Both the position numbers and the translations under genes were made by a program. The notes below the pieces were generated by a model. It was not told where the DNA came from, ran no database searches, and worked only from the letters and a program-made list of their open reading frames with translations. 64,000 bases of DNA. It comes from an uncultured Acidobacteriia bacterium (GTDB lineage Bacteria; Acidobacteriota; Terriglobia; Bryobacterales; Bryobacteraceae). Where the stretch lies: NCBI GenBank assembly GCA_903828455.1, contig CAIKMJ010000066.1:37324-101323 (forward strand), read 5' to 3'. How positions within the stretch are numbered: the stretch's first letter is position 1; every line of letters starts with the position of its first letter. Below, in pieces: positions 41,612-49,890 of the stretch.

Positions 41612-42204
41612 GTCCGACTCCCTCCATTCCGCCGATTCTGACCGTTGTCGCCGGCCCCAACGGTTCGGGTAAGAGCACGGTCACTGCTCAGTTGCGCCTT
41701 CATGACCGGATGCCTGTCCTCGACCCGGACGCCATCGCCCGCGAAACGAATCCACAGAACCCGAGTCAGGTCGCGATTTCCGCGGGGCGCGAGGTGCTCG
41801 AATCCTGGCGGCGGTTCATTGCTGAGCGAGTCAGTTTTGCGATCGAAACCACGCTGGCAGGTGTCGGCCCACTGGTGCGCATCCGCGAGGCCCGCGACGC
41901 CGGGTATTTGATTCATGTCCACTATGTCGCTATCGACACGCGGGAACTCAACATCGAGCGCGTTCGCCGCAGGGTTCGCCAGGGCGGACATGGAATTCCC
42001 GAACGAGACATCCGGCGCCGCTATGAACGCAGTCTTGCGAATGCCTCGCAAGTGCTTGCCTTGGCCGAACGAGCCACATTGCTGGACAACTCTTCGCACC
42101 AGACGAACACGATCGCTGAGATCGAATCGGGCAAAGTTTCGTGGGCGGCACGTTCCCTGCCAGCCTGGGCCTCGGGTATTCTCGATGACCTGAACAGGGC
42201 CTGA
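41608..42204 (+). CDS. Zeta-toxin-family P-loop kinase
   Basis: 198 residues if started at CTG 41608, which overlaps the upstream stop (CTGA). Walker A AGPNGSGKST lies near residue 15, followed by LDPDAIARE, IETTLAG and YVAIDTRELNIERVRRRV, matching zeta-like kinases. Zeta toxins phosphorylate UDP-N-acetylglucosamine; others in the family act on different small molecules. No ATG, GTG or TTG precedes the P-loop in this frame, so the gene either uses CTG (or ATT) or has lost its start. Confidence 0.75.
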   Translation: MSPTPSIPPILTVVAGPNGSGKSTVTAQLRLHDRMPVLDPDAIARETNPQNPSQVAISAGREVLESWRRFIAERVSFAIETTLAGVGPLVRIREARDAGYLIHVHYVAIDTRELNIERVRRRVRQGGHGIPERDIRRRYERSLANASQVLALAERATLLDNSSHQTNTIAEIESGKVSWAARSLPAWASGILDDLNRA

Positions 42205-42469
42205 CCCGGCGAATTCATGAACCAAACACAAGTTCATGAAAACAGAAATCTGTAAACCTCCGGTAGACAATCATCACAAAAGGTAAACCGAGAGCGACTC
42301 GCCTGTGAGGTCGCGTACGGTCCACTCAACGAATGTCTCTGGCAAGAATCTGCACCTCAGGCCGGACACTTTTCGCTTTTCTGGCGTATATAGAAACAGA
42401 CACATAAAGCACCAGACAACGCGTTGACCGCAAAGCGGAGATCGTTGTGGGTGGTCGAGGAGACTACTC

Positions 42470-42790
42470 ATGCACGATCACGAAGGGCATCAACGCAACA
42501 CCGTCGAACCCGGCGAAGATGTTGTTTACACAGCCGAAGAACTCGCCGCCACGAAGACACTCCACCCTTCAACTATCCGCAGGATGTTTGCCGACGAGCC
42601 GGGAGTCATTCGGTTCGGCCGGGAGGCATCCGCCAATCGCCGCCAGTATTTCACCCTGCGGATCACCGCCAGCGTCGCCCGCCGCGTCTTTGAGGCGATG
42701 ACCGTACGAAAGTCAGCGATGGAACACGGGATCAGCGGAATTCTCCAATTCCCCGAAGGCAGGGGGGCGCTACTCGATAGCTGCGCATAA
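42470..42790 (+). CDS. Small DNA-binding protein (excisionase-like HTH)
   Basis: 106 residues, ATG preceded by GAGGAG. The core VYTAEELAATKTLHPSTIRRMFADEPGVIRF reads like MerR/excisionase-type winged helices, with a wing around GREASANRRQYFTL. It may be a regulator or recombination directionality factor. Its 3' end overlaps the convergent ThiF gene by 21 bp. Confidence 0.7.
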   Translation: MHDHEGHQRNTVEPGEDVVYTAEELAATKTLHPSTIRRMFADEPGVIRFGREASANRRQYFTLRITASVARRVFEAMTVRKSAMEHGISGILQFPEGRGALLDSCA

Positions 42791-43585
42791 ATTGCCTGCG
42801 ACCTTAATTCCCATGTTGATCACCAATAAGTCAGGAGCCTCGACTACGGGCAGGCCTTCCGCGATCCGACACGCAATTGTGCCCGCGAGCGCAGCGACGC
42901 ATGCAGCTCCCGGTGCTACTTGGGGAGCCGGGCACGGCTTTCCCTGGCTGAGCGACGCGACGATGGCCGCGAATTGCTCAAGAACCACCGGGTCGAGCTT
43001 GTGCGCGATGCGTTGAATGAATGAGCCATACCGTTCTCCGTACGACATTCCTTCGACGGAACCATGTACCGGCAGACCAAAGATGTTCCGGATCGTGCAC
43101 TCCCCCTTGCCCGAAAAATAGAACCCGGCGGCACCAAACCCGGCATTGACAGCCGTCACGAGCGGCTTCTTCTGCTCGTGACATGCGTCATGAAGAGCCA
43201 CGAGGCCGGGCAAATCGATGAAATCGATCGTATCGAATACGAGGTCTGCCCTGGCCGCAACCTCCATGGCATTGTCGACAGTTATTTTCTCGCGCCGGGT
43301 TTCAATCTGCGCATTTGGGTTGATCGCTCTCAGCCTCACCGCCAACGCATCGACTTTGCTGCAGCCAATATCTGCGGCGGTGAAATTCTGGCGGTTCAGG
43401 TTGTGCGGCGCGATCGTGTCATGGTCAGCAAGGATCAGTTTCTCGTACCCAAGCCGTACCGCGGTTTCGGCGAAAGTGCTGCCCATTCCACAGCCGGCGA
43501 TCAACACTGAGGTGTTGCGGATCCTTTCCTGTGCCTGCGGCGATATATAGCCGCGATTTCTGAATGTCAGCGTCGCGTAGTTCAT
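42770..43585 (-). CDS. ThiF/MoeB/HesA-family adenylyltransferase
   Basis: 271 residues. A Rossmann domain has VLIAGCGMGSTFAETAV, an acidic ADHD loop, then NLNRQNFTAADIG, the Arg/Gln loop typical of ThiF/MoeB enzymes, and DTIDFIDLPG. The family activates the C-terminus of ubiquitin-like or sulphur-carrier proteins, or other carboxylates. No four-Cys zinc site is seen. No ubiquitin-like protein is adjacent; its partner is the GNAT-like gene 23 bp upstream on the same strand, so the adenylated substrate may be a small molecule or peptide. Confidence 0.85.
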   Translation of the reverse strand: MNYATLTFRNRGYISPQAQERIRNTSVLIAGCGMGSTFAETAVRLGYEKLILADHDTIAPHNLNRQNFTAADIGCSKVDALAVRLRAINPNAQIETRREKITVDNAMEVAARADLVFDTIDFIDLPGLVALHDACHEQKKPLVTAVNAGFGAAGFYFSGKGECTIRNIFGLPVHGSVEGMSYGERYGSFIQRIAHKLDPVVLEQFAAIVASLSQGKPCPAPQVAPGAACVAALAGTIACRIAEGLPVVEAPDLLVINMGIKVAGNLCAAIE

Positions 43586-43608
43586 ATCAATCTTCCGTTC
43601 CTTTCAAC

Positions 43609-44265
43609 TCAATCTGCTACGCCGGCATGCGCGCCATTTGGCTGCCGGGCTGCCGCTGCTTCAGGCACCACGCAGCTAAGCAGATAGTCCGTGACTTGCT
43701 CAAAACCCGGATACGGTGGAAGTTCAACGTCCATGTGGATCTTTACCTCCGCACCAAGCGACCTGCAGTGCTTCCGATAGGCTCGAAGATTGATTAGGGG
43801 GGCGGCGGCATACGTAACGGCGAGATCGAGATCGATGATTTTTTGCCCGAATTGCTTCCACATCTCGAGAGATGCTCTCCCATCGCGGAATTCAGGCCGC
43901 AGGACCAACCGGGAAACCTCTCCGTAACGCATTCCCGGCCGCTTCAAACCGGGGAAGCAATTCTCCAGCCGGAAATCGGCAATTTCAATGGGCAGTGGTT
44001 TCGTCTGTTCCGTACTGCGAATCGACAGCCTGCCCCCACCAATGCACTCGCTCCCGATGCGGGCTATCAAAATGTGGGCATCGCGGTTGTAATCTTCCTC
44101 AGCCGCGAGAAAATCAGGGTCGTCAACTATCCTGCATTCTCTCTGGTACATCTCGCAGTACTGACGCAGCAGTTGCCGTTCCCTGGTGAATTCGTAAACA
44201 CTTTCGTCCTGCCGCCGGGGCCAGGGCCCGCGCGCTGCTGTCGTGTTTTTCGCCGTCTCGACCAT
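43609..44265 (-). CDS. GNAT/autoinducer-synthase-like N-acyltransferase
   Basis: 218 residues. The arrangement of RECRIVDDPDFL, a conserved DAHILIARI strand, GGGRLSI and RYGEVSRLVLRPEFRDG matches the GNAT fold as in autoinducer synthases and FeeM-like N-acyl amino acid synthases. The motif ESRL(V)-like EVSRLVL before the acetyl-binding region supports that subgroup. It is co-directional and closely spaced with a ThiF gene, suggesting a joint pathway such as modification of an amino acid or peptide. The substrate is not predictable from sequence. Confidence 0.75.
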   Translation of the reverse strand: MVETAKNTTAARGPWPRRQDESVYEFTRERQLLRQYCEMYQRECRIVDDPDFLAAEEDYNRDAHILIARIGSECIGGGRLSIRSTEQTKPLPIEIADFRLENCFPGLKRPGMRYGEVSRLVLRPEFRDGRASLEMWKQFGQKIIDLDLAVTYAAAPLINLRAYRKHCRSLGAEVKIHMDVELPPYPGFEQVTDYLLSCVVPEAAAARQPNGAHAGVAD

Positions 44266-44553
44266 GTTGCTTCCTCGTTTATTGCGTGCTCACTCTGGTA
44301 TGCGCAGGATTTCGAGAAAAGAGGCGGATCGAGAATAAAGGCAAGACAGTGTCAAATAAAGGTCCGATTGCCTGAGATTGCAAGTCCGCCTCCGCTCTAT
44401 CGTTCGCTTCGATCACAACCAAGGGACGTAGCCACATTCGACAGGCCACTGAAGACAGGGGAATGCTTTCGTATCCGCACTCCCGAAACCTGGGGAGCCA
44501 GAGACCCCGGTTACGACCGCGCTTTTCAAATGGAACAGCCCACATTGCGATCA

Positions 44554-44871
44554 CTAGCCAGCGGAGATCTTCAGCCCCACAACGCCGATAATGACTAACG
44601 CGACGGACACAAGCTTCAAGGCGCTTACATTTTCCCCAAAGCAGACTATTCCGATTACAGTGACCAACGTGGCACCAATACCCGACCAGATTGTGTAAGC
44701 TACCCCGATCTCAATCTTGCGGATTGCAAGCGTCATGAGTGTAAATGCGAAAGCGTAGAATACGAAAATCAGCGCCGACGCGGCGGGGTTCGTGAAACCG
44801 CGGGAAAGCTTCATTGACATCGTTCCCGCGATCTCACAAATAATGGCAGCCAACAAGTAACACCAACTCAT
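44554..44871 (-). CDS. SMR-family transporter (EmrE/SugE-like)
   Basis: 105 residues from ATG 44871. Four transmembrane helices are evident; helix 1 carries the conserved Glu (AAIICEIAGTMSMK) used for proton/substrate binding, and helix 3 has AYTIWSGIGA. SMR proteins export cationic drugs or guanidinium compounds as antiparallel dimers. It is the last gene of a six-gene operon and sits three bases past the methyltransferase stop. Whether it is of the Gdx (guanidinium) or Qac type cannot be decided here. Confidence 0.9.
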   Translation of the reverse strand: MSWCYLLAAIICEIAGTMSMKLSRGFTNPAASALIFVFYAFAFTLMTLAIRKIEIGVAYTIWSGIGATLVTVIGIVCFGENVSALKLVSVALVIIGVVGLKISAG

Positions 44872-44873
44872 CC

Positions 44874-46085
44874 TCACTTTGCCTCTAAGGGGATCAACGG
44901 ACTTAAGGGGATCAACGGAATCTCTTTGATCGCCCTGGAGGGCGCACTGGATTCCTCCCGAGTCATTTTTCTCACAACGTAGTAGTTCTCATCCTCCTTG
45001 GGTACGTTTTGGAGTTCCGCCTCGGCACGATACGCCGACTGGAGTTTGTAGTAAGGCATCCACTCCTCCAGCCTGAACTCAAGGTCATTCAGAAATCCGG
45101 GCATCGAGTTACTCGGGCAAAACCACTTCGTTGATTCAAGCGATTTGGCCAGTAATGCGTTAATCATCCGCAGAGACCAGTTGCCCTTCGCGTCCGACGT
45201 ACAAGTGGCACCGAAGAGGATAGTCAAGGATCCCGTTAGCAATTTGCGCAGGCTCGTGAACAGCGCCCGGACTTCGGACTCCGTCAGATACATCAGCACG
45301 CCTTCGAGTACCACCCATGTAATTGCGCCAGCCTGGAATGAGGCCTTTCCACGCATGGCTTCTTCCAGTGCCACCGCCGCCAAATCGGCCTCGACGAATT
45401 CGCAATTCGGCGGCAATGAATGCCGGATATCAGCGAGAATGCCCACTTTCCTTCGTTGCGTTTGCGGAAGATCGAGTTCAAAGAACGTCACAGCCGGGTA
45501 TTGGCGGGCCATTCGAATCGCCAGCGTATCGAAGCCCGCTCCCAGAATGATTATTTGGGCAGGCGCAACACAACTGGAGAGAGCGCTCGCCAGGCGATGT
45601 TCGCAAAGGCGCTTCCGAAACGCAAAGTGCTGTGTCATGCCCGGAATGAACAAGCGGTCCATGGCTCGAATACAAAGCCAGGGCGGCAAGACACTAATCA
45701 ATCGCCTTGTCAGCGTGTCCCGGGCGTGATGGGTAAAGGCGGTATTGAGAAGGATCGCCTCATTGGAGAAGAGCCCTGTCCACTGTGGCAACCTCGCCAG
45801 CTTGGCCAAGCTTGATACGACAACATATGCGGTAAGACTTGCTTTCTCCTTGCGAGCAAGTGGCGAACCGGTCCCGATTGCGGAACCTTCCTGCGCCCTT
45901 CTATTGCAGTCTGATCGACTTCTCATGGTCCACGCTTGCCGGGTATATTGCAGGATCCGCGAGCACAACAACTCTTTCCTGGCTGCCCCAACGGCGGATT
46001 CAACGAGCAGCCTGCAATTTCCCGGTGCCAGCTTCAATGCAGGCGAAGACAGCGCGCGTGATCTCGCCTCTGTCCGGATCATCAT
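44874..46085 (-). CDS. LCM/PPM-family class I methyltransferase
   Basis: 403 residues from ATG 46085, overlapping the upstream stop as ATGA with AAGGA upstream. The SAM-binding core has IIILGAGFDTLAIRMA, FFELDLPQTQRRK, and VLEGVLMYLTE, the pattern of leucine carboxyl methyltransferase-like (PPM/TIGR00027) enzymes. Residues 1 to ~120 are not conserved-looking. The substrate, a carboxylate or small molecule, is unknown. It is in an operon with a regulator-like protein, two secreted proteins and an SMR exporter, which might indicate synthesis or detoxification of an exported metabolite. Confidence 0.82.
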   Translation of the reverse strand: MMIRTEARSRALSSPALKLAPGNCRLLVESAVGAARKELLCSRILQYTRQAWTMRSRSDCNRRAQEGSAIGTGSPLARKEKASLTAYVVVSSLAKLARLPQWTGLFSNEAILLNTAFTHHARDTLTRRLISVLPPWLCIRAMDRLFIPGMTQHFAFRKRLCEHRLASALSSCVAPAQIIILGAGFDTLAIRMARQYPAVTFFELDLPQTQRRKVGILADIRHSLPPNCEFVEADLAAVALEEAMRGKASFQAGAITWVVLEGVLMYLTESEVRALFTSLRKLLTGSLTILFGATCTSDAKGNWSLRMINALLAKSLESTKWFCPSNSMPGFLNDLEFRLEEWMPYYKLQSAYRAEAELQNVPKEDENYYVVRKMTREESSAPSRAIKEIPLIPLSPLIPLEAK

Positions 46086-46909
46086 GGTTGTCCTTGTTCC
46101 TTTCGCTCGATTTGGCAGGGCGCACCAAAGGTTGAGTCTGAATTCGTCGCATCCACGGAGTCCGCAATTGGACTTCGACGCTTCAACTCCGGCATTTCGC
46201 TCAGCCACGCCATGGCCATTTGCACCGCGACGTTCGGGGCTCCATCCGGCAGCCTGAACTGACTGCGAATACACCCGCTTTTTCCATCCACCAGCCAGAG
46301 TGTGGCAATTTTCGCCGCGGGCTTCGCGCGACGCGCTGTGCCTTCGAGGACGAGGTCAGCTCCGGTTTCGGCCGCAAACGCCCGGACGTCCCCGGTGAGT
46401 CCCGCGTAACGCAGGCTGGTAGTCTGCGCCACCAGTTCCACGCAACCGGAACTGGCCAGCGCGAAGAACAATTCGTCAAATATCTGTGAAGCCCACTCGT
46501 TCAACTGTTTGCCGGCCCGTACCGGCAGGAGCAGCACGCAGGGCATGCCGCCCCGGTTTCCGAGCGATGTGTTATCAACCCGACGAAACTCAACACGGTA
46601 TCCGTTACTGCAATCGAGGCGCACCGGATCAAAGCGGCCCTCCTCCGCGTAATAGTGCAAAAGCTTTTCGCGCAGACGGCACATCTCTCGCCGCACGATC
46701 GAATCGGTTTGCGGATCGAAGTCCGCATTCCGCTTGAGGGCGCTGACACCTACTTCGTACTCCGTGGGAGCGTCCTTCCGGACCAGCGATGCCTGCGCGA
46801 GTGAACTGAAGAGCCGGCGCAGTTGTTCGGAACGCTGAAACGCACGGCTGGCGAGAATTTTCGCCAGCGTGTGCTTCTTCAACTCCTCCGGAATGCGGTC
46901 GTTACTCAC
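46082..46909 (-). CDS. Regulator-like protein with LR..YY..DPV domain and TolB-like C-terminus
   Basis: 275 residues from a GTG at 46909; no better start follows the upstream gene. Residues ~35-120 have VRREMCRLREKLLHYYAEEG and DPVRLDCSNGYRVEF, the module also seen at 33563. The C-terminal half (LPVRAGKQLNEWASQIFDELF, GADLVLEGTARRAK) resembles the TolB-like N-terminal fold of CadC/adenylate-cyclase-type regulators, which senses or binds partners. It probably controls expression of its operon. Cellular location is cytoplasmic as no membrane segment is seen. Confidence 0.65.
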   Translation of the reverse strand: MSNDRIPEELKKHTLAKILASRAFQRSEQLRRLFSSLAQASLVRKDAPTEYEVGVSALKRNADFDPQTDSIVRREMCRLREKLLHYYAEEGRFDPVRLDCSNGYRVEFRRVDNTSLGNRGGMPCVLLLPVRAGKQLNEWASQIFDELFFALASSGCVELVAQTTSLRYAGLTGDVRAFAAETGADLVLEGTARRAKPAAKIATLWLVDGKSGCIRSQFRLPDGAPNVAVQMAMAWLSEMPELKRRSPIADSVDATNSDSTFGAPCQIERKEQGQP

Positions 46910-46953
46910 GTCTTTTGCAGGCGATTGGACTGGGCACTCATGCTGCCGGCCGC

Positions 46954-47445
46954 TTAGCGCCTCCGCGCCTTCATAGTCGCGAACTCCAGCCTGACCCGCT
47001 TCGTAAGCAGCGTGCGGAGCGCCCACAGACCCGTCATACCCATGGCGATTTCGACCAGCATCGCCATGCCGGCTGGACGGAACAGATACGCCATCGTCAC
47101 TGGTGCCAGGAACCCCAGCGCCGCGCCGATCAGGGCGAACCCGTATTGCCGCGCTCTTCGCATCCGGATGCCGCCATACAAGATCAGGAAGGAAATCCCG
47201 ACAAGGATAAGTGCCAGCAGGGTAATGTTTGCCTGATTCAGGATCCCGATCGCGATTCGCTGGAAGATGTTTCCGGAAGCCAGGACCATAAACAAGAACA
47301 CGATCAGGCTGCAGGCGCTAGTCGCGAGCAGGCCCTCAATCAGAAGCGCCGCTCCCGCGAGGCGGAGTGCGGCCGACACGGGAACGGAGTTTGCCGTCGA
47401 ACGCGGGCTTTTGGCCTGGCCGGTCATGGGATTGCCCGCAATCAT
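46954..47445 (-). CDS. Four-helix membrane protein
   Basis: 163 residues from ATG 47445, overlapping the upstream stop (ATGA). Hydrophobic helices occur at ~25-50, ~62-85, ~98-118 and ~122-142 (LAGAALLIEGLLATSACSL, ITLLALILVGISFLILYGG and others), with basic ends RMRRARQ and KARRR. No family recognised. Its position between a secreted protein and a regulator suggests an envelope role for the operon. Confidence 0.7.
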   Translation of the reverse strand: MIAGNPMTGQAKSPRSTANSVPVSAALRLAGAALLIEGLLATSACSLIVFLFMVLASGNIFQRIAIGILNQANITLLALILVGISFLILYGGIRMRRARQYGFALIGAALGFLAPVTMAYLFRPAGMAMLVEIAMGMTGLWALRTLLTKRVRLEFATMKARRR

Positions 47446-48506
47446 GGCCGCACCAGCCTCACCTCTACCACGTTGCCCTGATTGTCGTAACACGCCTGCA
47501 CATTCTTTTTCTGGCCCATGGACTTCTCCATCCGCGCTGTAAAGTCGGAGTACAAAGGCGTCTTCACCGAACAGGTAGCGCACAGCCGTGTTCCGCCAAT
47601 GCTGACTTCGTCCGGCAGGTTGTAACTCAGCCGCGAGACCGAGTAAGTAATGTAATCGACCTGGCCGGTGAGGCAATTCGTGATGGGCGGAGCGGTCTGG
47701 CCGCCGACGGGGCCCGGGGGAGCCTGGATGGGGACGTAATCCTGCCCCGATGAGGGGTTTCCGTTGACCGAAACGACTATTGGGGCATCGCCGCTGGGCA
47801 GGTTCGGCACAACGACATTGAGCTGGTAGAGTCCCGAGCCGACCAGACCCGCGAACGCTACATTGGCCTTTACGTTGCCGATCAGAACGTTTACCGGCGC
47901 CACGATTGGCGAGGCCGTCTGAACCAACTGCCCCGACGACTGTCCCGATGCGACCGGGCCGAGACCCGTCGCGTATAGAGTGAGATATTCGCCCGGGGCC
48001 GCGCGAACGGTGGTCAGGGACTGGCCAAAGATGCCGGGAGGCCCGACCAGTTCATTGGTGGCAGAGGCCTGGATCACCGAATACCGACCGCCCGCCTGCG
48101 AATAGTTAAAGAAGGCAGGCGAAACCACTTGTTTATTGGCCGAATACGTATTACTTACACCCTGCGAGTTGGTCACCTGAACCGGCACGGGGCCGGTGGC
48201 GGGATCGTCCGGCGCGAGTACGTTGATCTGGCCGGGGCTGATGAAGTAAACATAGGCTGCTTTGCCGTTGATCTTTACCGAGACGCCGTCGAGGGTAGTG
48301 GGGAGGTTGCCGCTGGCGAAATCTCCGTTCGACCAGGCTCGGGTTGAAGTCGACAGGTTTGTCCCCGTGATGGCGACCCAGGTGGCGGAAGCGACTCCGG
48401 GCCGGTAACTGGCTGCATTGATGACGCTCTGGATTGTTGGCGCGGCCGCGAAGGCCGCCCACGCCGGCAGCAATCCGATGGCGAGCAGAACTCTTATGTG
48501 GCGCAT
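47442..48506 (-). CDS. Secreted TIGR03437-type protein with C-terminal Cys module
   Basis: 354 residues. Signal peptide (LLAIGLLPAWAAFA). Residues ~25-270 form the Solibacter-type TIGR03437 domain: IQSVINAASYRPGVA, AITGTNLS, GVSVKINGKAAYVYFISPGQINVLAPDD, GLGPV. The last ~75 residues are a separate module with CLTGQVDYITYS, EVSIGGTRLC, CSVKTP and VQACYDNQGN. The same module ends the neighbouring protein at 48535. The TIGR03437 family is a strong lineage marker; function is unknown. Confidence 0.9.
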   Translation of the reverse strand: MRHIRVLLAIGLLPAWAAFAAAPTIQSVINAASYRPGVASATWVAITGTNLSTSTRAWSNGDFASGNLPTTLDGVSVKINGKAAYVYFISPGQINVLAPDDPATGPVPVQVTNSQGVSNTYSANKQVVSPAFFNYSQAGGRYSVIQASATNELVGPPGIFGQSLTTVRAAPGEYLTLYATGLGPVASGQSSGQLVQTASPIVAPVNVLIGNVKANVAFAGLVGSGLYQLNVVVPNLPSGDAPIVVSVNGNPSSGQDYVPIQAPPGPVGGQTAPPITNCLTGQVDYITYSVSRLSYNLPDEVSIGGTRLCATCSVKTPLYSDFTARMEKSMGQKKNVQACYDNQGNVVEVRLVRP

Positions 48507-48534
48507 AGGGATGGTTCTTTCTACTCGTCGCCGG

Positions 48535-49227
48535 TTACGGGTGATTCATCTTGAGCTGGAAGATGTTGCCCGTGGCGTCGTAGCAGGCCTGCACACCTAC
48601 GTTCAGTCCCATGGCGGTTTCGAGCTTGTTAACCAGCTGCGGGTAGGCGGGAGGCTTCACGCTGCAGGACGGGCAGAGTTTGGTGCCACCGATGCTGGCT
48701 TCGTCGGGGAGGCTGGCGGCGATGAGTTGGAGAGAGTAGGTGATGTAGTCGACTTGTCCCGTCAGGCAGCCGGCTGACGTGGGGTTGGGGGTGGCGATGG
48801 GGGTACCTGTGGCCGTTATCTGGAATTGATAACTCACGCTTGGAACATACGCGAAGACTTGCAAATAGTAGACTCCTGCTGCAGCGACTTGATAATCGAT
48901 AGAATGAGTTGCGTCATGGCTGTTGTTGTACGGACTTTCGTCGGCGGCAATGCAATTACTCTTCGCCGTCGCCCCTGGGGCAAGGAAGCAGATTCCCCAA
49001 CTTGTGGCTGTGGTGGTCTTCGCACGTATCGAAATCTGCTGTCCCTTTGCCAGCGAGATGCTGTAGGTCTGGAGATTACGCGTGGCACTGTCAACCGTGT
49101 CGTTGATGGTCTGCCCAAAATAGATCGGAATTGCCTGGCTGAAGTCCGACCCATCCGGCACCTGCGCAAGGCCTGCTGCGGGAATCAGCGTCATCAACCC
49201 CATAACTGCGATCAGAAGGTGTTTCAT
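48535..49227 (-). CDS. Secreted PPC-like protein with C-terminal Cys module
   Basis: 230 residues. Signal peptide (LLIAVMGLMTLIPAAGLAQ). Residues ~25-145 resemble a bacterial pre-peptidase C-terminal (PPC) beta-sandwich (IPIYFGQTINDTVDSATRN, QTYSISLAKGQQISI, YYLQVFAYV). The last ~75 residues repeat the module of the gene at 47442 (CLTGQVDYITYSL, ASIGGTKLCPSCSVKPP, VQACYDATGN). It is the first gene of the operon. PPC domains often bind surface ligands or stabilise secreted enzymes; here no enzyme domain is attached. Confidence 0.82.
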   Translation of the reverse strand: MKHLLIAVMGLMTLIPAAGLAQVPDGSDFSQAIPIYFGQTINDTVDSATRNLQTYSISLAKGQQISIRAKTTTATSWGICFLAPGATAKSNCIAADESPYNNSHDATHSIDYQVAAAGVYYLQVFAYVPSVSYQFQITATGTPIATPNPTSAGCLTGQVDYITYSLQLIAASLPDEASIGGTKLCPSCSVKPPAYPQLVNKLETAMGLNVGVQACYDATGNIFQLKMNHP

Positions 49228-49416
49228 TTCGTGTGGTGTCCTTTGCGTTTCTTATTCGATTCAGCTGCTGCAATGCCGTTGATCCTGATGGCGCAGAACG
49301 CCGGTAAGGTCTCTCAATGAATCCGTTCTGTTACTTATGCCCTTGTCCGGTGATCCATTACAAGCGGCGGCAATAACTATCAAAAACAAATTGTGCCGTC
49401 GCGACCGCGCAGACCT

Positions 49417-49791
49417 TCAACCCAGTTGCTTTGCATCCAGACTTTCGTAGTAGGCGATAACGGCCTCTCCGAGCGCCTTGATCACACCGGCGGCGATGGG
49501 TGCTTTCGCCACCCACCCGTACACCGGGGCGAAATTCAGCGCCTCCAGCGCAACCGAGGCCGCGCCCTTCGCAGTCAGCGCCGCCACACCAATTACCTGC
49601 ATGGCAATGCGTGCGTCGTCCCAGGAATAAGTCTCGCCCTGGTAAATTCGCCCGATGTGATAACACATCGTCAGTTCGAGAATGCTTAATGCGGCTGATG
49701 TGGAGCCAGGCACTACGGCCGCGACCACGATCGTCGTACCAGCCGCCATGTAGCCGCGCACCCACTTGCGCGCGCTTTCTTTGTTGTCCAT
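49417..49791 (-). CDS. DUF697-like small membrane-associated protein
   Basis: 124 residues from ATG 49791. Two hydrophobic, Gly/Ala-rich stretches (TTIVVAAVVPGSTSAALSIL and QVIGVAALTAKGAASVALEAL) with CYHIGRIYQ between them resemble the DUF697/YcjF-type membrane-associated fold. It follows the Ser/Thr kinase gene by 99 bp on the same strand. It might anchor or act downstream of the kinase, but no specific function is known. Confidence 0.6.
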   Translation of the reverse strand: MDNKESARKWVRGYMAAGTTIVVAAVVPGSTSAALSILELTMCYHIGRIYQGETYSWDDARIAMQVIGVAALTAKGAASVALEALNFAPVYGWVAKAPIAAGVIKALGEAVIAYYESLDAKQLG

Positions 49792-49890
49792 GTTTCCGAT
49801 CCTTCCTGTATGGAATCGGGGCCGGCGAATGTTCGCGGGCGCCCTCTGTCCATAAAGGCGTGGAGCGGGGATCGATTTGCGCAAAAAACA

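Noticed and set aside
44279..44554. 91-codon frame directly after the SMR gene
   Set aside because: It shares a base with the SMR stop but its composition looks random, it has no ribosome site and no recognisable motif.
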